Shown here one piece after another: positions 1-6,702 of a DNA stretch of 32,709 nt. The position numbers were made by a program, and so were the translations under genes. Source of the stretch: a virus. A model generated the notes under the pieces. That model was given only the letters and a program-made list of their open reading frames with translations. It was not told where the DNA came from and searched no databases. The DNA lies in IMG/VR virus record IMGVR_UViG_3300018063_000343, positions 1 to 32,709 of that record; one strand, given 5' to 3'. Each line of letters starts with the position of its first letter. Position 1 is the stretch's first letter.

Positions 1-16
1 CGGAATTGAGGAGACT

Positions 17-1204
17 ATGAACAAGATTATTGGCTTTTTGAAAGGGAAGGGTCAGGCCGAAGGAGCAACTATGAACCAGCAACTAAGCCTATTTGACTAT
101 CAGGCGCTCGACGCCGAAACGCGTATCGTCGTTCAGCAGCGCACCGGCGAAATCAAGGCGCTAATGAAGCGCACCGTGTCGGACATTATCGAGATTGGCG
201 AGAAGCTGATTGAGGTAAAGGAGCGGTTGGGGCACGGGCATTTTGGGGGATGGCTAGAAGCGGAGTTTGAATGGAGCGAACGGACGGCGCGGCGCTACAT
301 TTCCGTTGCCGAAACATTCAAATCGGACACCGTGTCCGATTTGAGATTTGATGCAAAGGCCCTCTACCTCCTCGCCGCTCCTTCCACACCCGACGAAGCC
401 CGCGCCGAGGCCATCGAGCGGGCCGAGGCAGGCGAAACCATCACCCACGCCCGCGTCAAAGAAATCGTGGCTGAACATTGGATCAAGCCCGCGCCCGCGC
501 CGGAACCTCCACCCCTGACTTTCGAGAGCGCCCAACCGGCCCCGGCGATGGAGATTGTAGAAGACGACGACGAGGACCTGGCCGAACTGGAACGCCTGGA
601 GGCGGCGGAGCGGCCCGCCGCCGCCCCGGCCGCTGACCCCGCCGAACTCCGCAAGCAACTCCACCGCGTCTTGCACTGCTACGTCGGTGCTGCCGACCGC
701 TGGGCCGAGCGCCGGCAGCGGGGGATGACCAATGATGAATTATACGAGGCGATTGGCCAAGAGTTTGGCACCGGCGGCGCATCCGGCCCAGGCGACCCCG
801 GCTACAACAGCAAGGGCGGGCTATTTCCGCGCCTCTGGCTGGGCCATTGGCAAGATGGCAAGCCGGCCCTGCAGGGCGCGGCGCTGCGCGTTGCGGTGCG
901 GGAGTTGTTGGAGATACCGTATCCGGGGTTCCCCCCTGTTGCCGTTGAAGCGCCGGTCGTCGACGACTCGCCGCTTACGTTGAATATCAGCTTCTCTCCG
1001 GACGCGACCCGCAAACCGTTGGTTTCTATCTATCGCGGCTTTAGCCGCCTGGATCATATACCGCGCGACATCGCCGAGCGAGCGCACGCGGCTATCGAGG
1101 AATTGACCGAACCGGAGCCGACGATAGTCGATGACGCCGACGTGCCCGAGGCTGCGCCGGATTGGTTGATACATGATACTTTCACAGTGAACAACGGAGA
1201 CTAA
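17..1204 (+). CDS. DUF3102-like DNA-associated phage protein
   Basis: A 395-residue protein. Residues about 35-110 resemble the DUF3102 family of phage and plasmid proteins; the key stretch is IGEKLIEVKERLGHGHFGGW followed by a segment rich in Trp, Arg and Tyr that ends RTARRYISVAE. The middle (about 160-210) is Pro/Ala/Glu-rich and probably unstructured. A C-terminal part (about 235-320) looks like a second folded domain I do not recognise. Family members are usually thought to act with DNA or plasmid maintenance, but no activity is established from this sequence. The start at 17 has GAGGAG just upstream. A second in-frame ATG at 71 has a better-spaced AAGGAG, so a 377-residue form is equally likely. 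It is the first gene of a tightly packed plus-strand operon. Confidence 0.75.
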   Translation: MNKIIGFLKGKGQAEGATMNQQLSLFDYQALDAETRIVVQQRTGEIKALMKRTVSDIIEIGEKLIEVKERLGHGHFGGWLEAEFEWSERTARRYISVAETFKSDTVSDLRFDAKALYLLAAPSTPDEARAEAIERAEAGETITHARVKEIVAEHWIKPAPAPEPPPLTFESAQPAPAMEIVEDDDEDLAELERLEAAERPAAAPAADPAELRKQLHRVLHCYVGAADRWAERRQRGMTNDELYEAIGQEFGTGGASGPGDPGYNSKGGLFPRLWLGHWQDGKPALQGAALRVAVRELLEIPYPGFPPVAVEAPVVDDSPLTLNISFSPDATRKPLVSIYRGFSRLDHIPRDIAERAHAAIEELTEPEPTIVDDADVPEAAPDWLIHDTFTVNNGD

Positions 1205-1425
1205 TGATCCAAGACGCTTTTATCACCCAGGCCAAAGCAATCCTGAAGACAGCCCAGGACATGCAGCGCGAAATCTATTATTGGCAGCTCCTCGACCTGG
1301 CCGCCGCCGTCGACGCCCGCCTACGCCGGGGCGTGCACCTGCGGGGCCGGGACGGGCGGTTGATCGAGCGCTTCGACCAGTGGCTGCTGGCGGCGGGGTT
1401 GGGGGAATGGCCCTCGGAGGGATGA
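1204..1425 (+). CDS. small hypothetical protein (73 aa)
   Basis: The ATG overlaps the stop of the upstream gene (TAATG), the typical arrangement of coupled phage genes. The product is 73 residues, mostly helical in appearance, with a basic middle (residues about 38-55, many Arg). I see no membrane segment, Cys cluster or known motif. The stop codon lies inside the first unit of the GGATGAA repeat array that follows, so the very C-terminus may have been shaped by that repeat. No function is proposed. Confidence 0.6.
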   Translation: MIQDAFITQAKAILKTAQDMQREIYYWQLLDLAAAVDARLRRGVHLRGRDGRLIERFDQWLLAAGLGEWPSEG

Positions 1426-1447
1426 AGGATGAAGGATGAAGGATGAA
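1420..1447 (+). repeat. GGATGAA heptamer tandem repeat, four perfect units
   Basis: Four back-to-back copies of GGATGAA occupy 1420-1447. The first unit supplies the TGA stop of the upstream gene and the last supplies the ATG of the downstream gene. Each unit contains an SD-like AAGGA and an ATG. A three-unit copy of the same heptamer sits at 21301-21321, again at a gene junction. Confidence 0.9.
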
Positions 1448-1745
1448 TAATGACTATGAGGATGACTACTATGAGGATGACTACGACGAAGCGTGCCCTA
1501 AGTGCGGTCATTTGCCAATTCGCCGGCGAGACTGTGCGAATTATTGTTGTGACGATGGCTGGATTGATATGTACGAATTTGACGACCCGCTCTGGTACGA
1601 CATCGGCGATGCCGAGCGGTGTCCGGAGTGCCGGGGCACGGGCATCGAAAAGTGGTGCCCCGGTTGTGGGGCGAATTTAAGCGGCGTAGCCACGACGGAA
1701 ATCGAGAAAGGTGATGGACAACCAACCTGGGATAGCCCCCTTTGA
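1443..1745 (+). CDS. Cys-rich zinc-ribbon-like protein (100 aa)
   Basis: A 100-residue acidic protein beginning with a run of Asp, Glu and Tyr. It carries paired cysteines that look like zinc sites: CPKCGH near residue 18, CANYCC near 31, then CPECRGTG near 60 and CPGCGANL near 71. The CxxCxGxG pattern is like a DnaJ-type zinc finger repeat. A zinc-binding adaptor or nucleic-acid-binding role is likely, but the partner is unknown. The start lies in the last unit of the GGATGAA array, which provides AAGGATGAAGG as SD-like sequence. Confidence 0.65.
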   Translation: MNNDYEDDYYEDDYDEACPKCGHLPIRRRDCANYCCDDGWIDMYEFDDPLWYDIGDAERCPECRGTGIEKWCPGCGANLSGVATTEIEKGDGQPTWDSPL

Positions 1746-1758
1746 TCGAGGTGGTGAA

Positions 1759-2070
1759 GTGAGCGTCTCCCGGCCCACCTACCGGCGCAACACCAAGCCG
1801 TTCCTGGACCCCTGGCGACACGCCGTCTGCGACCGCTGCCCGCTGCCGGATTGTGTCCGGCCGGAGGGGGCGATTTACGCGGGAAACAGGCCCGGCGGTT
1901 GGTCAAGGCGACGGGGAGGCCGTGTTACGTGTGCGCCGGCTGGCCGCGAGCCGGGCGGTGATGAGCCGGCGGGTGGAGTTTGTGAGGATGTGGAGGGAGG
2001 CGAATGTACATTAGAATTATCCCCAAGATTGACATCGCCAACGCGCCGACCTGCCTGGCTTGCCCGCTGA
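1759..2070 (+). CDS. small Cys-motif hypothetical protein
   Basis: Reading from GTG at 1759 (GAGGT six bases upstream), the N-terminal part contains CDRCPLPDCV, which closely resembles CLACPLTECV in the next gene. That makes the first 40 or so residues credible. Further on, the frame becomes Gly/Arg-rich and less protein-like, and it overlaps the next gene by 67 bp. Another frame from about 1870 to 2014 also stays open and ends just inside the next gene, so a frameshift is possible. An alternative longer start is ATG 1714. It may be a paralogue, perhaps damaged, of the following gene. Confidence 0.4.
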   Translation: MSVSRPTYRRNTKPFLDPWRHAVCDRCPLPDCVRPEGAIYAGNRPGGWSRRRGGRVTCAPAGREPGGDEPAGGVCEDVEGGECTLELSPRLTSPTRRPAWLAR

Positions 2071-2225
2071 CCGAGTGCGTTTTTATGTTGCCGGAAAGCG
2101 CGAAAATCCGGCAACAATGCCCCGTTTGGCGGGCGGAGCGGGGGCGCTATAGAGAGGCTATGCAGCGGCACCGGGAGAAGAAGCGCGCGGCGCGAGTGAG
2201 TTTAAATAGACGAAAGGAAATCTGA
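2004..2225 (+). CDS. small Cys-motif basic protein (73 aa)
   Basis: GGAGGGAGG directly upstream supports the ATG at 2004. The protein has CLACPLTECV at residues about 17-26 and a third Cys-Pro (QQCPVW) near 40, then an Arg/Lys-rich helical tail. The four-Cys arrangement suggests a small metal-binding site and the tail suggests nucleic acid contact. This is inference, as I do not recognise the family. It shares its Cys motif with the upstream ORF. Confidence 0.6.
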   Translation: MYIRIIPKIDIANAPTCLACPLTECVFMLPESAKIRQQCPVWRAERGRYREAMQRHREKKRAARVSLNRRKEI

Positions 2226-2227
2226 TT

Positions 2228-2857
2228 ATGACTGACCAATACAACCCCGAAAGCGAGGCCGAATGGGACGACGCCTTCCCCGACTACGCCGCCGCCCACG
2301 ACGCCGCAATCCTTTGGGCAAGGGAAATTTTGACCACGGATTTTATTTGTCTGGATTGCGAGACGACCGGCCTCGATCACGACGGCGAAGCCGTCTCGAT
2401 CGGCATCGTCGCCAAGGGCGGGCGGGTGCTACTCAACACGCTCCTATGCCACGAGAAGCCGTCCAACCCGCTCGCGTTGGCGGTCCACGGCGTCACGTGG
2501 GAGGCGACGCGGGGCGCGCCGGGCATTGGCGACATTTACGAAATTCTGGTCGAGCTACTGACTGGCAAGGCGGTCATCGGCTACAACGCCGTTTTTGACC
2601 ATCGCATCATCCAACAGACGTTGGCCAGACACGGCCTGTTTAGCATCCACTGGGCGACCAACGACGCGATGAGTGCGTTTGCCGCCTTCTACGGCGAATA
2701 CAACAGCTATCGCCAGAGCTATACCTGCAAGAAGCTCACCTTCGCCGCCGCCTGTTTCGGCATCACCGTCGCCGGCGCGCACGGGGCGGTGGCCGATTGT
2801 CTTATGACGATGGCCGTGGTGGGCGCGATGGCGCGGGCGAAGTGCCGGGGGGAGTGA
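2228..2857 (+). CDS. DnaQ-like DEDDh 3'-5' exonuclease
   Basis: A 209-residue protein with all three exonuclease motifs of the DnaQ/RNase T superfamily. Exo I is LDCETTGL (D43, E45), Exo II is GYNAVFDHRI (D124) and Exo III is HGAVAD (H185, D190), which makes it a DEDDh enzyme. The first 35 residues are an acidic N-terminal extension. Members remove nucleotides from 3' ends using two metal ions. The catalytic set is complete, so activity is expected, but DNA versus RNA substrate cannot be told. It overlaps the next gene by one base in TGATG and sits with an HAD phosphatase and a polymerase X-like protein, which suggests a nucleic acid end-processing set. Confidence 0.9.
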   Translation: MTDQYNPESEAEWDDAFPDYAAAHDAAILWAREILTTDFICLDCETTGLDHDGEAVSIGIVAKGGRVLLNTLLCHEKPSNPLALAVHGVTWEATRGAPGIGDIYEILVELLTGKAVIGYNAVFDHRIIQQTLARHGLFSIHWATNDAMSAFAAFYGEYNSYRQSYTCKKLTFAAACFGITVAGAHGAVADCLMTMAVVGAMARAKCRGE

Positions 2858-3228
2858 TGGGTAAACCTATTCTGTGTCTTGATTTTGATGGGGTATGCCA
2901 TTCCTACACTAGCGGCTGGCAAGGCGTGACGGTTATCCCAGACCCGCCCGTGAATGGCGCTTTTGCTTTTATCATAAATGCCCTTAATCATTTTGAGGTT
3001 CATATCTTTTCAAGCCGTAGCAATCGGCCAGGCGGCAGAGGGGCTATGCAGGATTGGTTTATCGAACACGGTTGGCCGGGGACTTACCTGACTGGCCCGG
3101 AATACCTGTACTTTCCGACCGAGAAGCCAGCCGCATTTTTGACCATAGATGACCGTGCCCTGACTTTTACGGGTATTTGGCCGGATGTGGACAAGCTCAA
3201 AGAATTTAAGCCGTGGTGGTACGAATGA
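2857..3228 (+). CDS. HAD-superfamily phosphatase-like protein
   Basis: A 123-residue protein from ATG 2857, preceded by GGGGGGAG. HAD motif I is LDFDGVCHSY (nucleophile D9, acid/base D11). Motif II is the Ser pair after the strand VHIFSSRS (about 52-53). Motif III is likely K90, and motif IV is TIDDRALTF (D98, D99). The protein has no large cap domain, as in small HAD phosphatases such as polynucleotide 3'-phosphatase relatives and other phage HADs. It starts on the stop of the exonuclease gene and ends in an ATGA overlap with the polymerase X-like gene. Substrate is unknown; end repair is plausible from context. Confidence 0.85.
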   Translation: MGKPILCLDFDGVCHSYTSGWQGVTVIPDPPVNGAFAFIINALNHFEVHIFSSRSNRPGGRGAMQDWFIEHGWPGTYLTGPEYLYFPTEKPAAFLTIDDRALTFTGIWPDVDKLKEFKPWWYE

Positions 3229-3806
3229 GCCAATCCCCCTTCCGTCTCGCCCTTGACATCGCCGCCGACCTCGCGGCCCGGATCGCGGACGGCCTCGCGC
3301 CGGTCTGCGAGCGCATCCAAATCGCGGGCAGCATCCGCCGCCAGCGGCCCGACGTGGGCGACATCGAACTCGTGGTTATCCCGCGCTTCAGCCGTAGCCT
3401 GCTGCCCGACGTGCCCGGCGTCTCGCTGCTCGACCTGGAATTAAACGCCTGGCTGCTCCAGGGCCGGCTGCTCCGCGCCAACAAGGGCGAGACGCTGAAG
3501 CAGTATTATATCCCCGCCCTGGCCCGCGACGGGCACTATTTCAAGTTGGAGATCAACGTCAGCGACCCGGAGCGCTGGCCGGTGGAGCTGGCGATCCACA
3601 CGGGCAGCGCGAATTTTAGTCATCGGCTGGTCACGCCGCGCAATCGGTTGATCGCGCCGGGGGTGTATGGGCTGCTGCCGAGCCACTGTATTGTCAAGGA
3701 CAGGTGGCAGGTGTGGGATGAGGCGGGACGGCTGCACTTTGCGGATGAGCGGGAATTTATCGAGTGGGCGTGTGGGGAATGGGTGGAGCCGGAGCGGAGG
3801 GATTAA
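3225..3806 (+). CDS. DNA polymerase X-like nucleotidyltransferase
   Basis: A 193-residue protein starting at ATG 3225 (ATGA overlap). Residues 33-50 read IAGSIRRQRPDVGDIELV, matching the GS...GDID nucleotidyltransferase motif of DNA polymerase beta relatives. Catalytic acids would be D46, E48 and, in the strand FKLEINV, E109. The later IHTGSANFSHRL matches the TGS...N..LR motif of the family X palm, and the C-terminal EFIEWACGEWVEPERR resembles the thumb ending. The usual N-terminal lyase and helix-hairpin-helix parts are absent, so it is a compact catalytic core. Two acids being Glu instead of Asp is unusual. A role in gap filling or end addition is an inference. Confidence 0.75.
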   Translation: MSQSPFRLALDIAADLAARIADGLAPVCERIQIAGSIRRQRPDVGDIELVVIPRFSRSLLPDVPGVSLLDLELNAWLLQGRLLRANKGETLKQYYIPALARDGHYFKLEINVSDPERWPVELAIHTGSANFSHRLVTPRNRLIAPGVYGLLPSHCIVKDRWQVWDEAGRLHFADEREFIEWACGEWVEPERRD

Positions 3807-4012
3807 TGATTATTCAGGTCAAGATCAAAGCAGAGATCGTCGAATGGGTAAGCGGGCAGACAGGGATGGATTACGAGGAGGCCCAGGAGTTTACCAAGCA
3901 CTTTGTCGGGATGCTTTACTTTACCGGCGCTTTTGAAGAGATAAAGCTTTCGCCGAAAAGCAGCGCGAGCGTGAACGTGACCAACAAATCAAAGCGCCCT
4001 GGTCGCGGATGA
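3806..4012 (+). CDS. small hypothetical protein (68 aa)
   Basis: Starts at ATG 3806 overlapping the previous stop (TTAATG), with GGAGCGGAGGGA upstream. The 68-residue product has an amphipathic helical middle (EEAQEFTKHFVGMLYF) and a basic C-terminus. No known family is recognised. It is the last gene of the first operon and is followed by an intrinsic terminator. Confidence 0.55.
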   Translation: MIIQVKIKAEIVEWVSGQTGMDYEEAQEFTKHFVGMLYFTGAFEEIKLSPKSSASVNVTNKSKRPGRG

Positions 4013-4069
4013 AAGCCGCTTCCAGGGCAGGCCGCTGAGCAAACAGCAGCCGAGTCCATTTTACCCAGG

Positions 4070-4105
4070 GCGCGGTCGCTACGCAAGCGGCGGCGCTAGT
4101 TTTTT
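4070..4105 (+). terminator. intrinsic terminator closing the first operon
   Basis: An 11-position stem (arms 4070-4080 and 4086-4096, one G-G mismatch and one G-U wobble, loop ACGCA) is followed by TAG and a run of six T at 4100-4105. The next gene's ATG follows directly. A further 7-bp inverted repeat (GCCCTGG / CCAGGGC) lies just upstream, around 3995-4027. Confidence 0.75.
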
Positions 4106-4798
4106 ATGTGGCAAATGAACCAACAAAGAAAATCGTTAATTCCTAAAACCCTGACCTACGCCCTCACCAGCATCGCCTTCACCATCCCCGCCGCCTGGCT
4201 CGCCGTCTATGGCGCGTGCATCATTTGGGACGGCGCGCGGCTCTGCGCCTGGCCGGGCCTCTACCCGCTTGCGGCGGCCCTGGCTACCATGGCGGTCGTC
4301 GCCCCCATCGGCCTGGTCTACCGCGAGCGGGCGCGCCGGCGGGCGGCGCGGGGGATGTGGCAGAAGGTGGGGGCCGGGGGCGGGGGGCCGGGGGCCGGTT
4401 GGCTGGATACATTCGAGCGCACCGTCGCGGTGATGTGGGGGAGCGAGGCCGAGCTACCGGGGTTGATTACGGGCGAGATGCGCTATCAGCGACGCGGCTG
4501 GTGGCTCAACGTGCAAAACGGTCAAAGGATTTTTGTTGATCGGTGGGAGTTTTGGCAGTGGCTTTTGCAGGTTGAAGCGGTAGCCGCGACGCTCGCGCCG
4601 GGGGAGTCGGCCATCGGCGAGCGGCGCTGGAAAAAGGAACTGGGGGAGGGGCGCTGGTTGGCTTATTGCCAGATTTTGCAAACGGTCAATGCGGTGGAAT
4701 TTCGCACCGACGACGCCCGCAGCCGGCGTTATACCGGCGGTGGGGCGTGGAAGTGGGTGGAGGAATACGAGAAACATCACCCATCTGAGCCTTATTGA
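4106..4798 (+). CDS. membrane-anchored hypothetical protein (two TM helices)
   Basis: A 230-residue protein. Two hydrophobic helices are visible, at residues about 16-40 and 52-70, followed by a basic Arg stretch and a Gly-rich linker, then a soluble domain (about 98-230) rich in Trp. By the positive-inside rule the Arg-rich segment and C-terminal domain are cytoplasmic. No family is recognised. ATG 4106 touches the T-run of the upstream terminator and has no SD. ATG 4115 is an alternative start, also without SD. Expression would need readthrough or a promoter I cannot identify. Confidence 0.6.
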   Translation: MWQMNQQRKSLIPKTLTYALTSIAFTIPAAWLAVYGACIIWDGARLCAWPGLYPLAAALATMAVVAPIGLVYRERARRRAARGMWQKVGAGGGGPGAGWLDTFERTVAVMWGSEAELPGLITGEMRYQRRGWWLNVQNGQRIFVDRWEFWQWLLQVEAVAATLAPGESAIGERRWKKELGEGRWLAYCQILQTVNAVEFRTDDARSRRYTGGGAWKWVEEYEKHHPSEPY

Positions 4799-4882
4799 TT
4801 GCAAGTGAGGGCAATTGAGCCTGATTGAACCTGATTGAACGGCTAGAGAAAGCGAGGAACGGGGAACAAGGAAAGGGGAAAT

Positions 4883-4906
4883 AAAAAAGCCCCGGTTAAG
4901 GGGCTT
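4883..4906 (-). terminator. intrinsic terminator of the minus-strand operon
   Basis: On the minus strand, AAGCCCC, loop TTAACC, GGGGCTT forms a perfect 7-bp stem followed by a T-run. On the plus strand this is an A-run at 4883-4888 and arms at 4887-4893 and 4900-4906. It lies 27 bp after the last minus-strand gene. The interval 4799-4882 also holds an imperfect direct repeat built on CTGATTGAAC and an A/G-rich stretch, with no gene seen. Confidence 0.85.
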
Positions 4907-4933
4907 GGGATACTGGCCGGCGGCCGTGGGGGC

Positions 4934-5161
4934 TTAACGGGCTTTTTTCATCCAGGCCAGCTCCGTTTCACTGGCCTGGTTGATGGAGGTCCAGGATGCG
5001 ACTCGCTCCACCCATTTGGCTAATTGGTCGCCGGTAGCCCGGCGACCACCACCATCAACCAGGGGAGGCGAACCGGCTACAACGGCAAATCTATTGCTTG
5101 ATGTGTCCACGATAATGGTGTTCGTGGACATATGGGCCGAAAGAGTATTTGTTTGGTACAT
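4934..5161 (-). CDS. small hypothetical protein of the minus-strand operon (75 aa)
   Basis: A 75-residue protein. The minus-strand start has GGGAG two bases before ATG. The N-terminal half is polar with several Thr/Ser and the C-terminal half (about 46-75) contains Trp, Glu and Lys in a likely helix. No motif is recognised. It is third in an operon with a helix-turn-helix protein and another unknown, and is followed by a clear terminator. A GC-rich hairpin at 5174-5192 separates it from the second gene. Confidence 0.6.
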   Translation of the reverse strand: MYQTNTLSAHMSTNTIIVDTSSNRFAVVAGSPPLVDGGGRRATGDQLAKWVERVASWTSINQASETELAWMKKAR

Positions 5162-5173
5162 TTCTCCCTCTTC

Positions 5174-5192
5174 GCCCCGGCTTAAACGGGGC
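5174..5192 (-). promoter_or_regulatory. intergenic hairpin in the minus-strand operon
   Basis: GCCCCG and CGGGGC arms (5174-5179 and 5187-5192) with a 7-nt loop form a perfect stem between the second and third minus-strand genes, just ahead of the SD of the third. There is no T-run, so it is more likely an mRNA stability, processing or translation-control element than a terminator. Confidence 0.5.
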
Positions 5193-5203
5193 TGCTATCG
5201 TGA

Positions 5204-5437
5204 TTATTCTAAAATTTCCTTTGGCGGCTGGGGGCCATAATGAAGCTCCATTCCCCTTCGGCTCACCAGCCATGTTCCAGCCGACTTGCGGCCCTGGATA
5301 ATATCACGGTTCAGGGCCGCCCGAACCGTACCGTTTTCTAGCCCCCAAAGCTTTTCAGCTTCGCGGGCTGAAAAAACCTCGTTGAGGATTGGGTCAAAAT
5401 TTTCAATCTTGAAATTCGGGATTTTTAATGCTACCAT
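5204..5437 (-). CDS. helix-turn-helix domain protein (77 aa)
   Basis: A 77-residue protein. Residues about 21-66 look like a winged or MerR/excisionase-type helix-turn-helix: FSAREAEKLWGLENGTVRAA gives the two helices, followed by RKSAGTWLVSRRGME as a wing-like hairpin and terminal helix. Such small proteins occur as transcription regulators, recombination directionality factors or antitoxins. The neighbour order (unknown gene, HTH, unknown gene on one promoter) does not decide between these. It could bind the dyad in the operon's own promoter, but that is inference. Confidence 0.7.
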   Translation of the reverse strand: MVALKIPNFKIENFDPILNEVFSAREAEKLWGLENGTVRAALNRDIIQGRKSAGTWLVSRRGMELHYGPQPPKEILE

Positions 5438-5448
5438 TTCTTTACTCC

Positions 5449-5733
5449 TTAATCTAATTTATTGTACTCGGCCTCCATCCAGCTATTGATAGCCTGGACC
5501 GCTTCGGCCTTCTCAGGAGACGAGAATTGAATTCCATCCAGACCGAAGTCGAAAATCCGGCAAGCCAGCCCGTAGGCCTTGGCTTCGTCAAAGCCGGCCA
5601 GCTCGACCAGCTTTGCAGCGCCCGCGCTCTGGATGTCGGAGACGCCGGAGAAATCGGCCTCTTTGGACCATTGGGCCATCATTTCGGCCCATTCTTGATT
5701 TGAGTATTTGTTACCGCACTTGGTAGTAATCAT
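5449..5733 (-). CDS. hypothetical protein, first gene of the minus-strand operon (94 aa)
   Basis: I chose ATG at 5733, with AAGGAG eight bases upstream, over a longer frame reaching 5784. The 94-residue protein begins MITTKCGNKYSNQEWAEMM and is acidic and mostly helical. It has no membrane segment or known motif. It starts 23 bases downstream of a TATAAT box, so it is the promoter-proximal gene. The helix-turn-helix gene follows after 11 bp. Confidence 0.65.
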   Translation of the reverse strand: MITTKCGNKYSNQEWAEMMAQWSKEADFSGVSDIQSAGAAKLVELAGFDEAKAYGLACRIFDFGLDGIQFSSPEKAEAVQAINSWMEAEYNKLD

Positions 5734-5755
5734 TTCAATCTCCTTACTTGAGATA

Positions 5756-5784
5756 ATTATATCACTAATACGTGATGAACACAA
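5756..5784 (-). promoter_or_regulatory. promoter with internal dyad for the minus-strand operon
   Basis: On the minus strand, TATAAT (plus coordinates 5756-5761) is a perfect -10 box. TTGTGT lies 17 bp upstream (5779-5784) as a weak -35. The spacer contains ATCAC-N6-GTGAT (5761-5776), a perfect 5-bp dyad that would make a good repressor operator. The same interval is shared with the divergent plus-strand genes from 5836. Confidence 0.6.
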
Positions 5785-5835
5785 TACGCCATTTGGCCTA
5801 ATTCATTTGTTCTAATGCTACTAAAGGAGCCTATT

Positions 5836-5946
5836 ATGAAACCAATACTAAAATGGATTTTTGGGGGCAGCCGCGTAGACCGGCTGCTGCTGGCGGCGAC
5901 GGTCGTCGCCGGCGTGCGCATGCAGAAAGGACAAGGATTATCGTGA
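5836..5946 (+). CDS. 36-aa small protein
   Basis: A short ORF with an ideal AAAGGAG six bases before ATG and a GTGA stop/start overlap with the next gene. The product has a basic N-terminus (MKPILKWIFGG), then a short hydrophobic stretch (RLLLAATVVAGV), and ends basic. It could be a small membrane-associated peptide or a translational coupler for the following membrane protein. No family is recognisable at this length. Confidence 0.5.
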   Translation: MKPILKWIFGGSRVDRLLLAATVVAGVRMQKGQGLS

Positions 5947-6644
5947 ACAGACAAAAAACAGGGAAATGGGTTACCTCTGGCAAATTGCAGTTCGCCGCTT
6001 TTATGGTCGCCGCCCCCCGCTTTATGTCAATTGGGGCAATGCTGTTGGGGGTTGATCTGGTTAGAGCTTACCCGATTTTCTTTTGGTTGGATGTTGTAAG
6101 TTGGCTTGGTCTAGCTCTGTTGGAGGGCTTTGCAATTCCCTACGTGGCAAAAGGCAAGCTGAAGTTTGAGCGGGGCACGCCGGAGCGTCGCCAGCTTGAA
6201 ACCTACCGGGTAATGTATCTGCTGGCGATCCCATTCCTGGGAGCGCCGTACTATTTCGCCACGTCAGCAGAGTTGCTGGTCAAGGATGTATTATGGACAA
6301 TCGCTTATTGGGCGTGGTCTTTCCTGGCCGCCGGAATTGTTGCCTTAGTGATTGACGCGGTGGGAATAGTAGAGACGGTGAATGAGGGACAGGGTGGGGA
6401 GGTTGATGGAAGTAATAAACTTATCACTACGCGAATGGCAAACAATGGCTCAATGGGCGCGTTCAGCGTTGATGAATTGGCGCGGCTGCTGGCTCGAAAG
6501 AAGCCGGATCTCACGCCCGATAATTTCGCGATAGCATTTCGTGAGAGTATCGGAATTGAATTGACCGCAGAGGAAGCCGAGGCGTATCTACTGGCTGCGC
6601 AGCCGGGCGCGGGGCGGCGGAAAAATGGGAAGGGGGCGGGGTGA
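5943..6644 (+). CDS. multi-pass membrane protein (four TM helices)
   Basis: I chose GTG at 5943 (AAGGA upstream, GTGA overlap with the 36-aa ORF) over the longer frame at 5853, whose Arg-rich N-terminus is the shadow of that small ORF. The 233-residue protein has about four hydrophobic segments (residues about 14-38, 44-66, 92-112, 118-142). A soluble C-terminal tail (about 165-233) contains a helix-rich stretch that may be a small protein-binding domain. Function is unknown. It lies upstream of the strong promoter at 6667 and is oriented with the coiled-coil genes. Confidence 0.6.
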   Translation: MNRQKTGKWVTSGKLQFAAFMVAAPRFMSIGAMLLGVDLVRAYPIFFWLDVVSWLGLALLEGFAIPYVAKGKLKFERGTPERRQLETYRVMYLLAIPFLGAPYYFATSAELLVKDVLWTIAYWAWSFLAAGIVALVIDAVGIVETVNEGQGGEVDGSNKLITTRMANNGSMGAFSVDELARLLARKKPDLTPDNFAIAFRESIGIELTAEEAEAYLLAAQPGAGRRKNGKGAG

Positions 6645-6666
6645 TCCCCAGTACCTAGCCCGTCCC

Positions 6667-6695
6667 TTGACACCACCTACTACCTGTGGTATATT
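6667..6695 (+). promoter_or_regulatory. strong sigma-70-type promoter with dyad spacer
   Basis: TTGACA (6667-6672), a 17-bp spacer, then TATATT (6690-6695). The spacer contains ACCAC-N9-GTGGT (6672-6690), a possible operator. The predicted start of transcription, about 6702, falls right at the base of the following hairpin. Confidence 0.75.
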
Positions 6696-6702
6696 AATTC
6701 TG

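Noticed and set aside
254-782. Long minus-strand open frames opposite the first gene.
   Set aside because: Gly/Arg/Ser-rich shadows of a GC-rich coding region, with no SD and no domain signal.
3995-4027. Second terminator in the GCCCTGG...CCAGGGC repeat.
   Set aside because: No T-run follows and the true terminator with six T is at 4070-4105.
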